From positions 2,236,501 through 2,300,500 of the forward strand of contig NZ_CP011071.1 in assembly GCF_000963865.1 (NCBI RefSeq): a stretch of 64,000 nt of DNA, read 5' to 3'. Positions 10,546 through 18,067 of this stretch are shown piece after piece (position 1 is the first letter of the stretch; every line of letters begins with the position of its first letter). The position numbers were made by a program, and so were the translations under genes. Below the pieces are notes generated by a model. It saw only the letters and a program-made list of their open reading frames with translations, made no database searches and had not been told where the DNA came from. Origin of the DNA: Flagellimonas lutaonensis. Lineage in GTDB: Bacteria > Bacteroidota > Bacteroidia > Flavobacteriales > Flavobacteriaceae.

Positions 10546-10600
10546 GGCCGCGTAGTTCAACCTGCTTCTACTTGCGTCGGGCAAGGCGGGCTGGATAGAA
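10546..10600 (+). pseudogene. Partial tRNA-Arg copy (nt 1-25) split by a 30-nt hairpin
   Basis: Positions 10546-10561 (GGCCGCGTAGTTCAAC) and 10592-10600 (TGGATAGAA) together repeat, without mismatch, the first 25 nucleotides of the intact tRNA-Arg at 10849. The match starts exactly at tRNA position 1 and stops before the anticodon stem. A 30-nt block (10562-10591) splits the copy in the D-loop; it can fold as CTTGC-GTCGG-GCAAG inside a weaker CCTGC/GCGGG stem. The fragment cannot be a working tRNA. It looks like the left scar of the insertion that brought in the neighbouring nuclease gene. Confidence 0.85.
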
Positions 10601-10610
10601 AGAATTAGAA

Positions 10611-10871
10611 ATGTATTTTGTTTACGTTCTTTACAGCCGAAAACACGAAAAGACGTACACTGGAATGACAACCGATGTTAACAGAAGGCTTTTAGAGCAT
10701 AACCATGGTAAATCGTTCTATTCTGCAAAATACAGGCCTTGGCAAGTTGTACATTTTGAATCGTTCGAGTACAGAAAAGATGCAAGAGAACGAGAAAAGT
10801 ATTTGAAATCAGCCACAGGAAGAAGGTGGATGAAGAGTAACATCAATTGGCCGCGTAGTTCAACTGGATAG
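10611..10871 (+). CDS. GIY-YIG nuclease-domain protein inserted at tRNA-Arg
   Basis: An 86-residue single-domain GIY-YIG protein (YhbQ/UvrC N-terminal type). Family elements are all visible: FVYVLYS for the GIY strand, TYTGMT for YIG, the arginine in VNRRLLEHN, and the metal-ligand glutamate in the helix REREKYLKSATG. The nuclease activity itself is inferred. The last seven residues (WPRSSTG) and the TAG stop are encoded by the first 23 nt of the downstream tRNA-Arg, whose 5' end is also duplicated upstream at 10546. ORF plus right repeat form a unit of 303 bp. Target and host role are unknown. Confidence 0.85.
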   Translation: MYFVYVLYSRKHEKTYTGMTTDVNRRLLEHNHGKSFYSAKYRPWQVVHFESFEYRKDAREREKYLKSATGRRWMKSNINWPRSSTG

Positions 10872-10922
10872 AATATCAGATTTCGGCTCTGAGGGTTGGG
10901 GGTTCGAATCCTCCCGCGGTCA
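10849..10922 (+). tRNA. tRNA-Arg (anticodon TCG)
   Basis: A full cloverleaf can be drawn: acceptor GGCCGCG/CGCGGTC with one G-T pair, D arm GTTC/GAAT, anticodon stem TCAGA/TCTGA around loop TTTCGGC (anticodon TCG, reading CGA), T arm GGGGG-TTCGAAT-CCTCC, discriminator A. CCA is not encoded. The first 23 nt double as the end of the GIY-YIG reading frame. No separate promoter is evident between that gene and the tRNA, so release by RNase P from a longer transcript is likely. Confidence 0.93.
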
Positions 10923-10946
10923 CGAATAAATAGTTCAACAAGAAAA

Positions 10947-10974
10947 AACGCCAAGCTTGCTTGAGCGTTTTTTT
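10947..10974 (+). terminator. Terminator after tRNA-Arg
   Basis: Stem AACGC-CAAG/CTTG-A-GCGTT with one bulged A and a four-base loop, followed by a run of seven T. It lies 25 bases after the tRNA and ends the yqeY/GIY-YIG/tRNA transcript. Confidence 0.8.
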
Positions 10975-11049
10975 GTTTTGGCTATTTTCAAAGCGGAGCG
11001 TTGTGAGGAAGGGCGCAGCCGATTAATGCTAAGAACTTCAGATTGTTGT

Positions 11050-12030
11050 TCAGGAAACCGTTTTCTGTTGTTTTTCCAAAATGGCATCCATGATGATGGG
11101 CGCATGCACACGTGAATTCTCTATAAACCATTTATGGGTTTCCATGCCACCACAGATAACACCTGCCAGGTAAAGCCCATCAACATTGGTTTCCATGGTA
11201 CTGGGATTGTAGGTGGGCAAGCGTTTTTCATCTTTGGATAGTTCAATCCCCAGTTTTTTCAAGAAGTTGAAATTGGGCATATAGCCGGTGAGGGCCAATA
11301 CGAAATCATTTTCCAAAACAACTTCGCCTCCAGGGGCGTTGATAATGATTTCCTTCTCCTTGATTTCCTTTACGGTAGAGTTGTAATACGCCTTAATGCT
11401 TCCCTCTTTGAGGCGGTTGAGAATATCGGGCCGTACCCAGTATTTGACACGCTGCCCAATTTCAGGGCCTCGGATTATCATGGTGACCTCAGAGCCCTTC
11501 CGCCAGCACTCCAAAGCGGCGTCGACAGCTGAATTGCTGGCCCCGATCACGGCCAACTTTTGACTGGCATAAAAATGGGGGTCTTTATAGTAGTGGGAAA
11601 CCTTGGGTAGGTCTTCACCAGGTACGTTTATTTTGTTGGGAAGGTCATAGAAACCTGTGGCCACTATTACGTTTTGGGCAGTATATCCGTCTTTGTCCGT
11701 TTTGACTTCGAAAATTCCCTTTTCCTTGGTAACATCCAACACCTTTTCAAACAGATGGATGTTCAATTTATTTGAGACCACTATTCTTCGGTAATATTCC
11801 AAGGCCTCATTTCGCTTGGGCTTGGCATCTTTGCTGATAAAGGGTATTTCGTCGATTTCCAGTTTTTCGGAAGACGAAAAAAACTGCATGTTGATGGGGT
11901 AATTGAACAATGAGTTTACAATGGGGCCTTTCTCAATAATTACATAGGACAGGCCTTTTTTCTTGGCTTCAAGTCCGCACGCAATACCAATGGGGCCACC
12001 ACCGATTATGATGACATCAAAATGTTGCAT
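11050..12030 (-). CDS. ypdA: YpdA-family bacillithiol-disulfide reductase-like flavoprotein
   Basis: A 326-residue FAD/NAD(P)-dependent oxidoreductase of the thioredoxin-reductase fold. The FAD dinucleotide motif DVIIIGGGPIGIACGLEA is at the N-terminus and the second nucleotide-binding motif, KLAVIGASNSAVDAALEC, is near residue 160. Firmicute YpdA proteins recycle bacillithiol disulfide; whether this organism makes bacillithiol cannot be told from the window. The ATG at 12030 overlaps the rpe stop by one base (TGATG), so the two are translationally coupled. An alternative TTG one codon upstream is less likely. Confidence 0.85.
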   Translation of the reverse strand: MQHFDVIIIGGGPIGIACGLEAKKKGLSYVIIEKGPIVNSLFNYPINMQFFSSSEKLEIDEIPFISKDAKPKRNEALEYYRRIVVSNKLNIHLFEKVLDVTKEKGIFEVKTDKDGYTAQNVIVATGFYDLPNKINVPGEDLPKVSHYYKDPHFYASQKLAVIGASNSAVDAALECWRKGSEVTMIIRGPEIGQRVKYWVRPDILNRLKEGSIKAYYNSTVKEIKEKEIIINAPGGEVVLENDFVLALTGYMPNFNFLKKLGIELSKDEKRLPTYNPSTMETNVDGLYLAGVICGGMETHKWFIENSRVHAPIIMDAILEKQQKTVS

Positions 12031-12689
12031 CAAACAATTTTTTGTTTTAGGGTTTTGATGGTTTCGATGGGGTCCTCGCTCTTGAACACAAAACTACCGG
12101 CCACGAATACATCTGCACCTGCATCTGCCAGTTTTCTGACGTTGCCGGCATTTACGCCACCATCGATTTCAATCAAGGTAACTGCCTTTCTTTTTTCAAT
12201 GATGTTTTTGAGCTCGCTTACTTTCTTGTAAGTGTTCTCAATAAAGGATTGCCCGCCAAAACCTGGGTTTACGCTCATCATGCACACCAAATCGATATCT
12301 TGTATGGTATCTTCCAAAAGGGTTACAGAGGTATGTGGATTAATGGCTACACCTGCCTTCATGCCCTCGGCCTTGATGGCCTGGAGAGAACGGTGCAAAT
12401 GGGTACAGGCCTCGTAATGGACGGTCAGGACATCGGCCCCAAGTTCAGCAAAGGTTTTGATGTAGCGATCAGGGTCTACAATCATCAGGTGTACATCCAG
12501 TGGTTTTTTGGCGTGCTGCGCAATAGCCTTTACCACCGGCATTCCGAAAGAGATATTGGGTACAAAAACCCCGTCCATGATATCTAGGTGAAACCAATCG
12601 GCTTGGCTTTGGTTGACCATTTCAATATCACGCTGTAGATTGCCAAAATCGGCGGCCAATAGGGAGGGAGCGACTTTTCTTGAATCCAT
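12030..12689 (-). CDS. rpe: Ribulose-phosphate 3-epimerase
   Basis: A 219-residue TIM-barrel enzyme interconverting ribulose 5-phosphate and xylulose 5-phosphate in the pentose phosphate pathway. Diagnostic segments are FHLDIMDGVFVPNISFG (metal ligands His and Asp), DVHLMI, MSVNPGFGGQSFI and EIDGGVNAGN. The length is normal. It is the first gene of a two-gene unit with ypdA; a -7 box lies 19 bases upstream of the ATG. Confidence 0.96.
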   Translation of the reverse strand: MDSRKVAPSLLAADFGNLQRDIEMVNQSQADWFHLDIMDGVFVPNISFGMPVVKAIAQHAKKPLDVHLMIVDPDRYIKTFAELGADVLTVHYEACTHLHRSLQAIKAEGMKAGVAINPHTSVTLLEDTIQDIDLVCMMSVNPGFGGQSFIENTYKKVSELKNIIEKRKAVTLIEIDGGVNAGNVRKLADAGADVFVAGSFVFKSEDPIETIKTLKQKIV

Positions 12690-12707
12690 ATTTTACATTA
12701 TCGGATA

Positions 12708-12715
12708 CAAAAATA
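12708..12715 (-). promoter_or_regulatory. Bacteroidota -7 box for rpe
   Basis: TATTTTTG on the minus strand matches TAnnTTTG, 19 bases before the rpe ATG. No clear -33 TTG element was found. Confidence 0.45.
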
Positions 12716-12741
12716 CACAAATGCTTTTGAGGATTTCAGCG

Positions 12742-13518
12742 CTAGAGGTAACAACTTTCAGGGAGCACCACGGGGTCGGTTCTCATAATTTTCTGGGAGC
12801 ACATTCTGCATTGACGGTTTTTGTCGACTACCTTCAATGCCAGCGTTTCTTTAGCGGGTAGTCGATAAGTATCTGCCGCATCGTAATCAACATTATAGCC
12901 CATATCGTCAAAGGCGGCCACCGATAGACGGCTCAACGGATTGTCGCCCAAGTCTATAAAACCGGTCATCAGTTCATTGTCAAAGACCATTTCACGCCAA
13001 TGGCCATCACGGGTCCCCCTACCGCCCGTATTTGCGACGGGCACTGATGAAACATTATCATCATTTGTCAACTGCCGGTATTCTCTAATGGTATTTTTAC
13101 CTAAAAACACCGGATTTTCAGAACCCTCGCCCTCGATAAGGTTCAAGAATTTTGCTGACCAAAGGGTGCCAAAGCCCAGAACATGGCCCATTTCATGCAC
13201 AATCACATCCATAAGGCTGCTTTCAGCTTCCATCCGGGCCAGATCGGCGCTGTCAAAGCGCATCATACCGGTTGCGGGCAAAAAGCTTCCTGGGCGAAGC
13301 TGTGTGGGCCCCGCTTGGCCCAGAATACCTGATGGGCCATCAATGCTCACACCTTGGGCATCGATGCGTACATCGTTGACGATGTTGCCATTGGCCAGTT
13401 GCACAGGGGGCAGACTTTCTGTAATTATCTCTGACCATCGATTGGCGGCGGTTTCAAAAACCACTATTTGAGTTTCGGTCAATCCTCCTAAAAACCGTAT
13501 TTCAATGGTAAACGCCAT
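12742..13518 (-). CDS. Leishmanolysin-like (metzincin) zinc metalloprotease
   Basis: A 258-residue protein with the zinc motif VIVHEMGHVLGFGTLW near residue 107. The glutamate is catalytic and two histidines bind zinc. A downstream DGHWREMVFDNELMTG segment supplies the likely third ligand (His), as in leishmanolysin-type (M8) peptidases. AAFDDMGYNVDYDAAD is also typical of this group. No signal peptide is visible, which is odd for a family that is usually exported. The tail carries three cysteines (CRMCSQ and a final ESCYL). It stands alone; substrate unknown. Confidence 0.75.
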   Translation of the reverse strand: MAFTIEIRFLGGLTETQIVVFETAANRWSEIITESLPPVQLANGNIVNDVRIDAQGVSIDGPSGILGQAGPTQLRPGSFLPATGMMRFDSADLARMEAESSLMDVIVHEMGHVLGFGTLWSAKFLNLIEGEGSENPVFLGKNTIREYRQLTNDDNVSSVPVANTGGRGTRDGHWREMVFDNELMTGFIDLGDNPLSRLSVAAFDDMGYNVDYDAADTYRLPAKETLALKVVDKNRQCRMCSQKIMRTDPVVLPESCYL

Positions 13519-13662
13519 ATTATATGTACGTTGAAATATGGTTTTTAGCCATTTTTGGATGAAAATTTAACAAAGTTGCAAATTGGTGGTGATAAAAATT
13601 ATATAGTAATTCTGATGATAGTACACAGCCCTTGATCCCCACTTTCTAGAGGGTGAATTTTG

Positions 13663-13694
13663 CTTCCCTCCTAAAAAGGAAGGACTGAGGGAGG
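13663..13694. repeat. Imperfect inverted repeat, intergenic
   Basis: CTTCC/GGAAG (13663-13667 with 13678-13682) and, alternatively, CCCTCC/GGGAGG (13666-13671 with 13689-13694) can pair, giving two exclusive hairpins. A weakly similar CCTTC/GAAGG hairpin follows ftsZ at about 9834-9850. It may belong to a dispersed intergenic repeat family, but this window alone cannot show it. Confidence 0.35.
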
Positions 13695-13739
13695 TGTTTA
13701 TAACTGCTTTTCTAAAAAAATTAAATCTGAATAACGGGA

Positions 13740-13920
13740 TTATTCTTTTCTTTTCTGTGATGCGATTTCTTCCAGTAAATCCACTATTTTATCGATTTTG
13801 AAGTACAGAGCGCTAAAAATCTTAAAACCAATAATATAAATGTTGTAAAGACAATGCCGAAATGGATGTCGGGTAAACTGGAGACTTCTATATTAAATAG
13901 TTTTAGGAATGCTGGTAAAT
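13740..13920 (-). pseudogene. Degenerate small membrane-protein remnant
   Basis: Read on minus, one frame gives a hydrophobic stretch (DIHFGIVFTTFILLVLRFLA). A second frame takes over at the next codons and gives YFKIDKIVDLLEEIASQKRK before a TAA at 13740-13742. Joined, the two frames look like one short protein with a transmembrane helix and an amphipathic tail. No start codon is evident and the frames do not connect, so a decayed gene is the simplest reading. It is not certain that it was ever a gene. Confidence 0.3.
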
Positions 13921-13921
13921 G

Positions 13922-13949
13922 AAAAAACTCCGGTAATCAGCCGGAGTTT
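13922..13949 (-). terminator. Terminator after the primary sigma factor
   Basis: Perfect 9-bp stem AAACTCCGG/CCGGAGTTT with a 7-nt loop. The minus strand continues into a T run (A run at 13922-13927 on plus). It lies about 130 bases beyond the sigma-factor stop. Confidence 0.75.
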
Positions 13950-14075
13950 ATTCATCAATCAAAAAACGAACAGTCATGATAAACTGTTGTAGTGTACTAA
14001 ATTACAATTTTCTTGCCAAAAAAACAATTTAAGGTTTATTTAACTGTAATTTGTTTGGGATGATTTTATCAACAA

Positions 14076-14939
14076 TTACCCCAAATAGGTCTTTAAAATC
14101 TTGCTTCTTGAGGTGTGTTTCAACCTACGGATAGCTTTTTCCTTTATCTGACGTACCCGTTCGCGTGTAAGGTCAAAGGTTTCACCAATCTCTTCAAGAG
14201 TCATCGAGTGTTGCCCTGCCAGACCAAAGTATAGGCGAATGACGTCGGCTTCCCTTGGTGTCAGGGTTTCCAATGCCCGCTCGATTTCGGTCCGAAGTGA
14301 TTCATGCAACAGTTCCTTATCAGGATTGGGCGACTCGCCGCTGCGCAATACATCGTACAGGTTAGAATCTTCACCGTCGATCAAAGGCGCATCCATAGAA
14401 ACATGGCGCCCTGAGTTCTTTAAAGACTGCTTTACGTCTTCGACGGTCATATCAAGCTCTTTGGCGATTTCTTCCGCTGAGGGCGGACGCTCATGCGCCT
14501 GCTCTAAATAAGCAAATGTCTTATTGATCTTGTTGATAGAACCGATCTTGTTCAATGGTAGGCGCACAATACGTGATTGCTCGGCCAACGCTTGCAGAAT
14601 AGACTGGCGAATCCACCAAACGGCATATGAAATGAACTTAAAACCACGTGTTTCGTCAAAACGCTGGGCAGCTTTTATAAGACCCAAGTTTCCTTCATTG
14701 ATCAAATCTGGCAACGTCAATCCTTGATTTTGGTATTGTTTTGCCACTGAAACCACGAATCGAAGGTTGGCCTTTGTAAGCTTTTCCAAAGCCGCTTGGT
14801 CTCCGGCCTTGATACGTTGGGCCAGTTCTACCTCTTCTTCAGCAGTGATTAAATCGACCTTGCCAATTTCTTGTAGATACTTGTCCAACGAGGCGGTTTC
14901 CCTATTGGTAACCTGTTTTGTGATCTTTAACTGTCTCAT
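14076..14939 (-). CDS. rpoD: Primary sigma factor RpoD/SigA (Bacteroidota type)
   Basis: A 287-residue sigma-70 factor. Region 1.2 ([20 protein letters not shown]), region 2 with the core-binding and -10 recognition helices ([31 protein letters not shown]), region 3 and region 4.2 ([20 protein letters not shown]) are all present. Region 1.1 and the long spacer of E. coli RpoD are absent. This short form is the housekeeping sigma in Bacteroidota, which recognises the TAnnTTTG promoters seen throughout this window. It stands alone between two terminators. Confidence 0.93.
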   Translation of the reverse strand: MRQLKITKQVTNRETASLDKYLQEIGKVDLITAEEEVELAQRIKAGDQAALEKLTKANLRFVVSVAKQYQNQGLTLPDLINEGNLGLIKAAQRFDETRGFKFISYAVWWIRQSILQALAEQSRIVRLPLNKIGSINKINKTFAYLEQAHERPPSAEEIAKELDMTVEDVKQSLKNSGRHVSMDAPLIDGEDSNLYDVLRSGESPNPDKELLHESLRTEIERALETLTPREADVIRLYFGLAGQHSMTLEEIGETFDLTRERVRQIKEKAIRRLKHTSRSKILKTYLG

Positions 14940-15043
14940 CTAAATTCTCCCTTCAATTTTTATTGTCAAACGATAGACTCATTAAGTTATACGTATAAAA
15001 AGTGAAAAAGTTACAATTCGCTAATAATTATTTGTTTTTGGCA

Positions 15044-15075
15044 TAAAAAAAGCCCCGAATTTCGGGGCTTTTTCT
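15044..15075 (-). terminator. Terminator after pnp
   Basis: Stem AGCCCCGAA/TTCGGGGCT flanked by an A run on the left and a T run on the right, so it could work on both strands. It follows the pnp stop by 13 bases. Confidence 0.88.
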
Positions 15076-15088
15076 TAAAAAACTGTTT

Positions 15089-17308
15089 TTAGTCTCTTCG
15101 CGGTCCGCGATTACGATTATCACGTCTTCTATCATTGCCGCGATTTCTGTTGTCACGATCGCGTGGAGGTCTTTCCCTATATCCCTCGGGCTTTGGCAAC
15201 AAGGCCCTGCGTGATACTTTTTCTTTTCTTGTTCTGGGATCCACACCAAAGTATTTGACATCGAACACATCGCCCACGTTGACCACATCGGTCACGTTCT
15301 CGGTGCGCTCCCATGCCAGTTCAGAAACGTGCAACAATATTTCGTTGCCTGGAGCCTCGGTATATTCGACCACGGCACCGAAATCGAGCACCTTGATCAC
15401 TTTTACCTCATAGACACTGCCTACCTCTGGCTTGAACATCAAGGAATCGATTTTGGCAAGTACCCTATCGATACCATCTTGGTCGGTGCCCAAGATTTCA
15501 ACGATTCCCTCTTCTGTAACAGGGTCTTCGTTGATGACGATGGTCGTTTTTGTTTCTTTTTGCAACTCTTGGATTACCTTTCCACCAGAGCCGATCAATG
15601 CACCAATATATTCACCAGGTATTACCGTAGTGACAATTTTTGGAGCATGTGCCTTGACATCAGGCCTTGGTTCGGCAATGGTTTCAATCAGTTTTTCAAG
15701 GATGTGCGTCCTGCCCTCTTTGGCCTGCATCAATGCCTTGACCAAAATCTCGTAAGAAAGCCCTTTTACCTTAATGTCCATTTGACATGCGGTGATACCA
15801 TCGGCAGTACCGGTTACTTTAAAGTCCATATCGCCCAAATGGTCTTCATCGCCCAAGATATCGGAAAGAACGGCATACTTGCCGGTATCGGTATCAGTGA
15901 TCAATCCCATGGCGATGCCAGAAACAGGTTTTTTAAGTTGAATACCGGCATCCATCAAGGCCATAGTGCCCGAACAGACCGTGGCCATTGAAGACGAGCC
16001 ATTTGATTCCAGTACCTCAGACACCACACGAACGGTATAAGGGCAATCTTCAGGAATCATTCTTTTCAACGCACGTTGTGCTAGGTTACCGTGGCCCACT
16101 TCCCTTCTTGAGGTGCCCCTGATCGGGCGTGCCTCGCCCGTTGAGAACGGAGGGAAGTTGTAATGGAGGTAAAATGTTTCTTCCCCTTCGAATGATGGCA
16201 TATCGATAACGTTCGCTTCCCTTGAAGTACCTAGGGTCACCGTGGCCAGTGCCTGGGTTTCGCCTCTTGTGAAAATAGCCGATCCGTGGGTAGAGGGCAA
16301 ATAGTCGACCTCGCACCAAATGGGGCGTATCACATCGGTTTTTCTTCCGTCCAAACGTAAACCTTCATCCAATGTCAGGTTTCGAACGGCTTCTTTTTCG
16401 GCTTTGTAGTAGTACTTTGAAATCATTGGGCCGATTTCTTCGAGTTCCTCCTCAGAAAACGATTCCATGATTTCCTCCTTTATCTGTGAGAAAGCCTCGC
16501 TTCGCTCTTTTTTGGAAGACCCTGCTTTGGCAATGGCATAGACCTTGTCATAGGCCATGTCACGTATCTTTTTCTCAAGCGCTTCGTCTTCAGGTTCGCC
16601 GTCATATTCACGGGTTTCCTTTTTCCCGACCGCCTCGGCCAAACGGACCTGTGCAGCACATTGGACTTTGATGGCCTCATGGGCAAATTTGATGGCCTCG
16701 ACCATTTCTTCCTCAGAAATTTCACTCATCTCACCTTCTACCATCATTACAGAATCTGCAGAGGCGCCAATGATCATATCGAGGTCAGATTCTAGCAATT
16801 GGGCCCTAGTAGGGTTGATGATCAATTCGCCGTTGACACGTCCTACTCGTACTTCCGAAATAGGGCATTCGAACGGTAGGTCTGAAAGTTGTATGGCTGC
16901 CGACGCTGCCAATCCGGCCATGGCATCGGGCATGACCTCATCATCATGCGACATTAATTGGATCATTACCTGTGTCTCGCAATGGTAATCTTTCGGAAAC
17001 AAAGGTCTCAAAACCCTGTCGACCAAACGCATCGTCAATACTTCACCGTCGCTGGGCCTTGCCTCACGTTTGAAGAATCCACCTGGGTAACGGCCTGCCG
17101 CGGCAAATTTTTCACGGTAGTCAACCGTCAACGGTAAAAAATCTACGTCAGATGCCTTGTAATTTGAGACAACTGTGCACAAGAGCATGCAATTGCCCGA
17201 TTTAACCACAACAGAACCGTGGGCCTGCTTGGCCAATTTTCCTGTTTCGATGGAGATTTCCCTTCCATCGCCGAGGTCAATGACCTCTTTGAAAGTTTTT
17301 GGAATCAT
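15089..17308 (-). CDS. pnp: Polynucleotide phosphorylase
   Basis: A 739-residue 3'-5' phosphorolytic exoribonuclease, with two RNase PH-like domains (about residues 1-230 and 320-550), a KH domain with [20 protein letters not shown] near 565-585, and an S1 domain ([20 protein letters not shown]). The C-terminus is an Arg/Asn/Asp-rich low-complexity tail ([20 protein letters not shown]), probably RNA-binding. It lies downstream of rpsO, the same order as in E. coli. The 5' leader contains two hairpins (17322-17341 and 17360-17376) that may be targets for autoregulation. Confidence 0.97.
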   Translation of the reverse strand: MIPKTFKEVIDLGDGREISIETGKLAKQAHGSVVVKSGNCMLLCTVVSNYKASDVDFLPLTVDYREKFAAAGRYPGGFFKREARPSDGEVLTMRLVDRVLRPLFPKDYHCETQVMIQLMSHDDEVMPDAMAGLAASAAIQLSDLPFECPISEVRVGRVNGELIINPTRAQLLESDLDMIIGASADSVMMVEGEMSEISEEEMVEAIKFAHEAIKVQCAAQVRLAEAVGKKETREYDGEPEDEALEKKIRDMAYDKVYAIAKAGSSKKERSEAFSQIKEEIMESFSEEELEEIGPMISKYYYKAEKEAVRNLTLDEGLRLDGRKTDVIRPIWCEVDYLPSTHGSAIFTRGETQALATVTLGTSREANVIDMPSFEGEETFYLHYNFPPFSTGEARPIRGTSRREVGHGNLAQRALKRMIPEDCPYTVRVVSEVLESNGSSSMATVCSGTMALMDAGIQLKKPVSGIAMGLITDTDTGKYAVLSDILGDEDHLGDMDFKVTGTADGITACQMDIKVKGLSYEILVKALMQAKEGRTHILEKLIETIAEPRPDVKAHAPKIVTTVIPGEYIGALIGSGGKVIQELQKETKTTIVINEDPVTEEGIVEILGTDQDGIDRVLAKIDSLMFKPEVGSVYEVKVIKVLDFGAVVEYTEAPGNEILLHVSELAWERTENVTDVVNVGDVFDVKYFGVDPRTRKEKVSRRALLPKPEGYRERPPRDRDNRNRGNDRRRDNRNRGPRRD

Positions 17309-17321
17309 ACATTTTAATATT

Positions 17322-17376
17322 GCCCACCATATAGAATGGGCTAGTTAAACATTGGGTCTGTCGCCAGTATGGCGAC
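17322..17376 (-). promoter_or_regulatory. Two hairpins in the pnp leader
   Basis: On the minus strand, GTCGCCA-TAC-TGGCGAC (17360-17376) is a perfect 7-bp stem with a three-base loop. A second hairpin, GCCCA/TGGGC (17322-17341), ends 13 bases before the pnp ATG. In E. coli the pnp leader is cleaved by RNase III and PNPase represses itself; a similar role here is inference. Neither hairpin has a T run, so they are not terminators. Confidence 0.45.
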
Positions 17377-17500
17377 CGTGTTGTGTTGTGTTGTCGACCA
17401 ATGAAAAACTAATAGGTAGCTTTTTGTGTTGCCCTTGTTTAAGGGACTTTTTTACCCCTGTTCCATTGCCGGTTTGCTAAACAAGAATGGATAGGCGTAA

Positions 17501-17530
17501 AAAATATGGGGAAAATGTTCCCCATATTTT
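17501..17530 (-). terminator. Terminator after rpsO
   Basis: A 13-bp perfect stem (AAAATATGGGGAA with its complement) and a four-base loop, directly after the rpsO stop codon and sharing one base with it. The T run on minus makes it an intrinsic terminator or an attenuator between rpsO and pnp. Confidence 0.85.
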
Positions 17531-17799
17531 TATTTTCTGATACCGAGTTCTTTAATAAGCGTACGGTATTTAGCAATATCTTTCTTTTTCAAATAATCTA
17601 AAAGACTACGTCTTTTACCCACTAATTTTACCAAAGAACGCTCAGTGTTGAAATCCTTGTGGTTTTCTCTGAGGTGTTTTGTCAAGTGGTTGATGCGGTG
17701 TGTGAACAAGGCGATCTGCCCTTCGGTCGAGCCCGTATTGGTCTCAGAACCACCGTATTTTTTGAAAATTTCTGCTTTTGTTTCTTTTGTCAAATACAT
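17530..17799 (-). CDS. rpsO: 30S ribosomal protein S15
   Basis: An 89-residue ribosomal protein that binds the central domain of 16S rRNA. The family segments YLTKETKAEIFKKYGGSETN, GSTEGQIALFTHRINHLTKH and the terminal RSLLDYLKKKDIAKYRTLI are complete. The ATG at 17799 is chosen over an in-frame ATG at 17868 because S15 proteins begin at this point and the extra 23 residues have no family counterpart. A TATCTTTG -7 box about 78 bases upstream fits a leader of about 70 nt. Confidence 0.96.
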   Translation of the reverse strand: MYLTKETKAEIFKKYGGSETNTGSTEGQIALFTHRINHLTKHLRENHKDFNTERSLVKLVGKRRSLLDYLKKKDIAKYRTLIKELGIRK

Positions 17800-17876
17800 G
17801 CCAATATTGTTAAAATGATTTTTATGTATCTGATTGATAATTCCTTTGTCTAGCTCAGGGACATACAATCAGGGCG

Positions 17877-17884
17877 CAAAGATA
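17877..17884 (-). promoter_or_regulatory. Bacteroidota -7 box for rpsO
   Basis: TATCTTTG on minus, an exact TAnnTTTG match. It predicts transcription starting near 17870, upstream of the chosen rpsO ATG. Confidence 0.5.
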
Positions 17885-18067
17885 ATTCTTTTTTTCGAAG
17901 GAAAAATTTTTAACAAACAATTAAACCTTTTTGGTTTCAACCTGTCATACCTACGAAACTTCAAAAATTGATATTATGAAATGAGCCATCTTCGGATTTG
18001 ATGCTAGCAATATTCTCCAATGGCGAATTCATTATCACCTATTGTTAAACAATTAAAAATTGAAAAA

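Larger units (their letters stand above)
13519..14075. other. 557-bp intergenic region
   Basis: This gap separates the metalloprotease start from the sigma-factor stop. It holds a small hairpin-forming repeat (13663-13694), a degenerate coding remnant on minus (13740-13920), and the sigma-factor terminator (13922-13949). The stretch 13520-13660 is AT-rich, with no further structure that I could recognise. No intact gene was found. Confidence 0.6.

Noticed and set aside
10546-10600. A second functional tRNA-Arg
   Set aside because: Only nt 1-25 are present, split by a hairpin, and the sequence then diverges before the anticodon stem.
15329-15991. 220-codon plus-strand frame inside pnp
   Set aside because: Antisense to the conserved KH and RNase PH domains of pnp; no start context or motif.
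17799-17868. Upstream ATG that would lengthen S15 by 23 residues
   Set aside because: S15 family proteins start at the internal ATG, and the -7 box places the start of transcription almost on the upstream codon.
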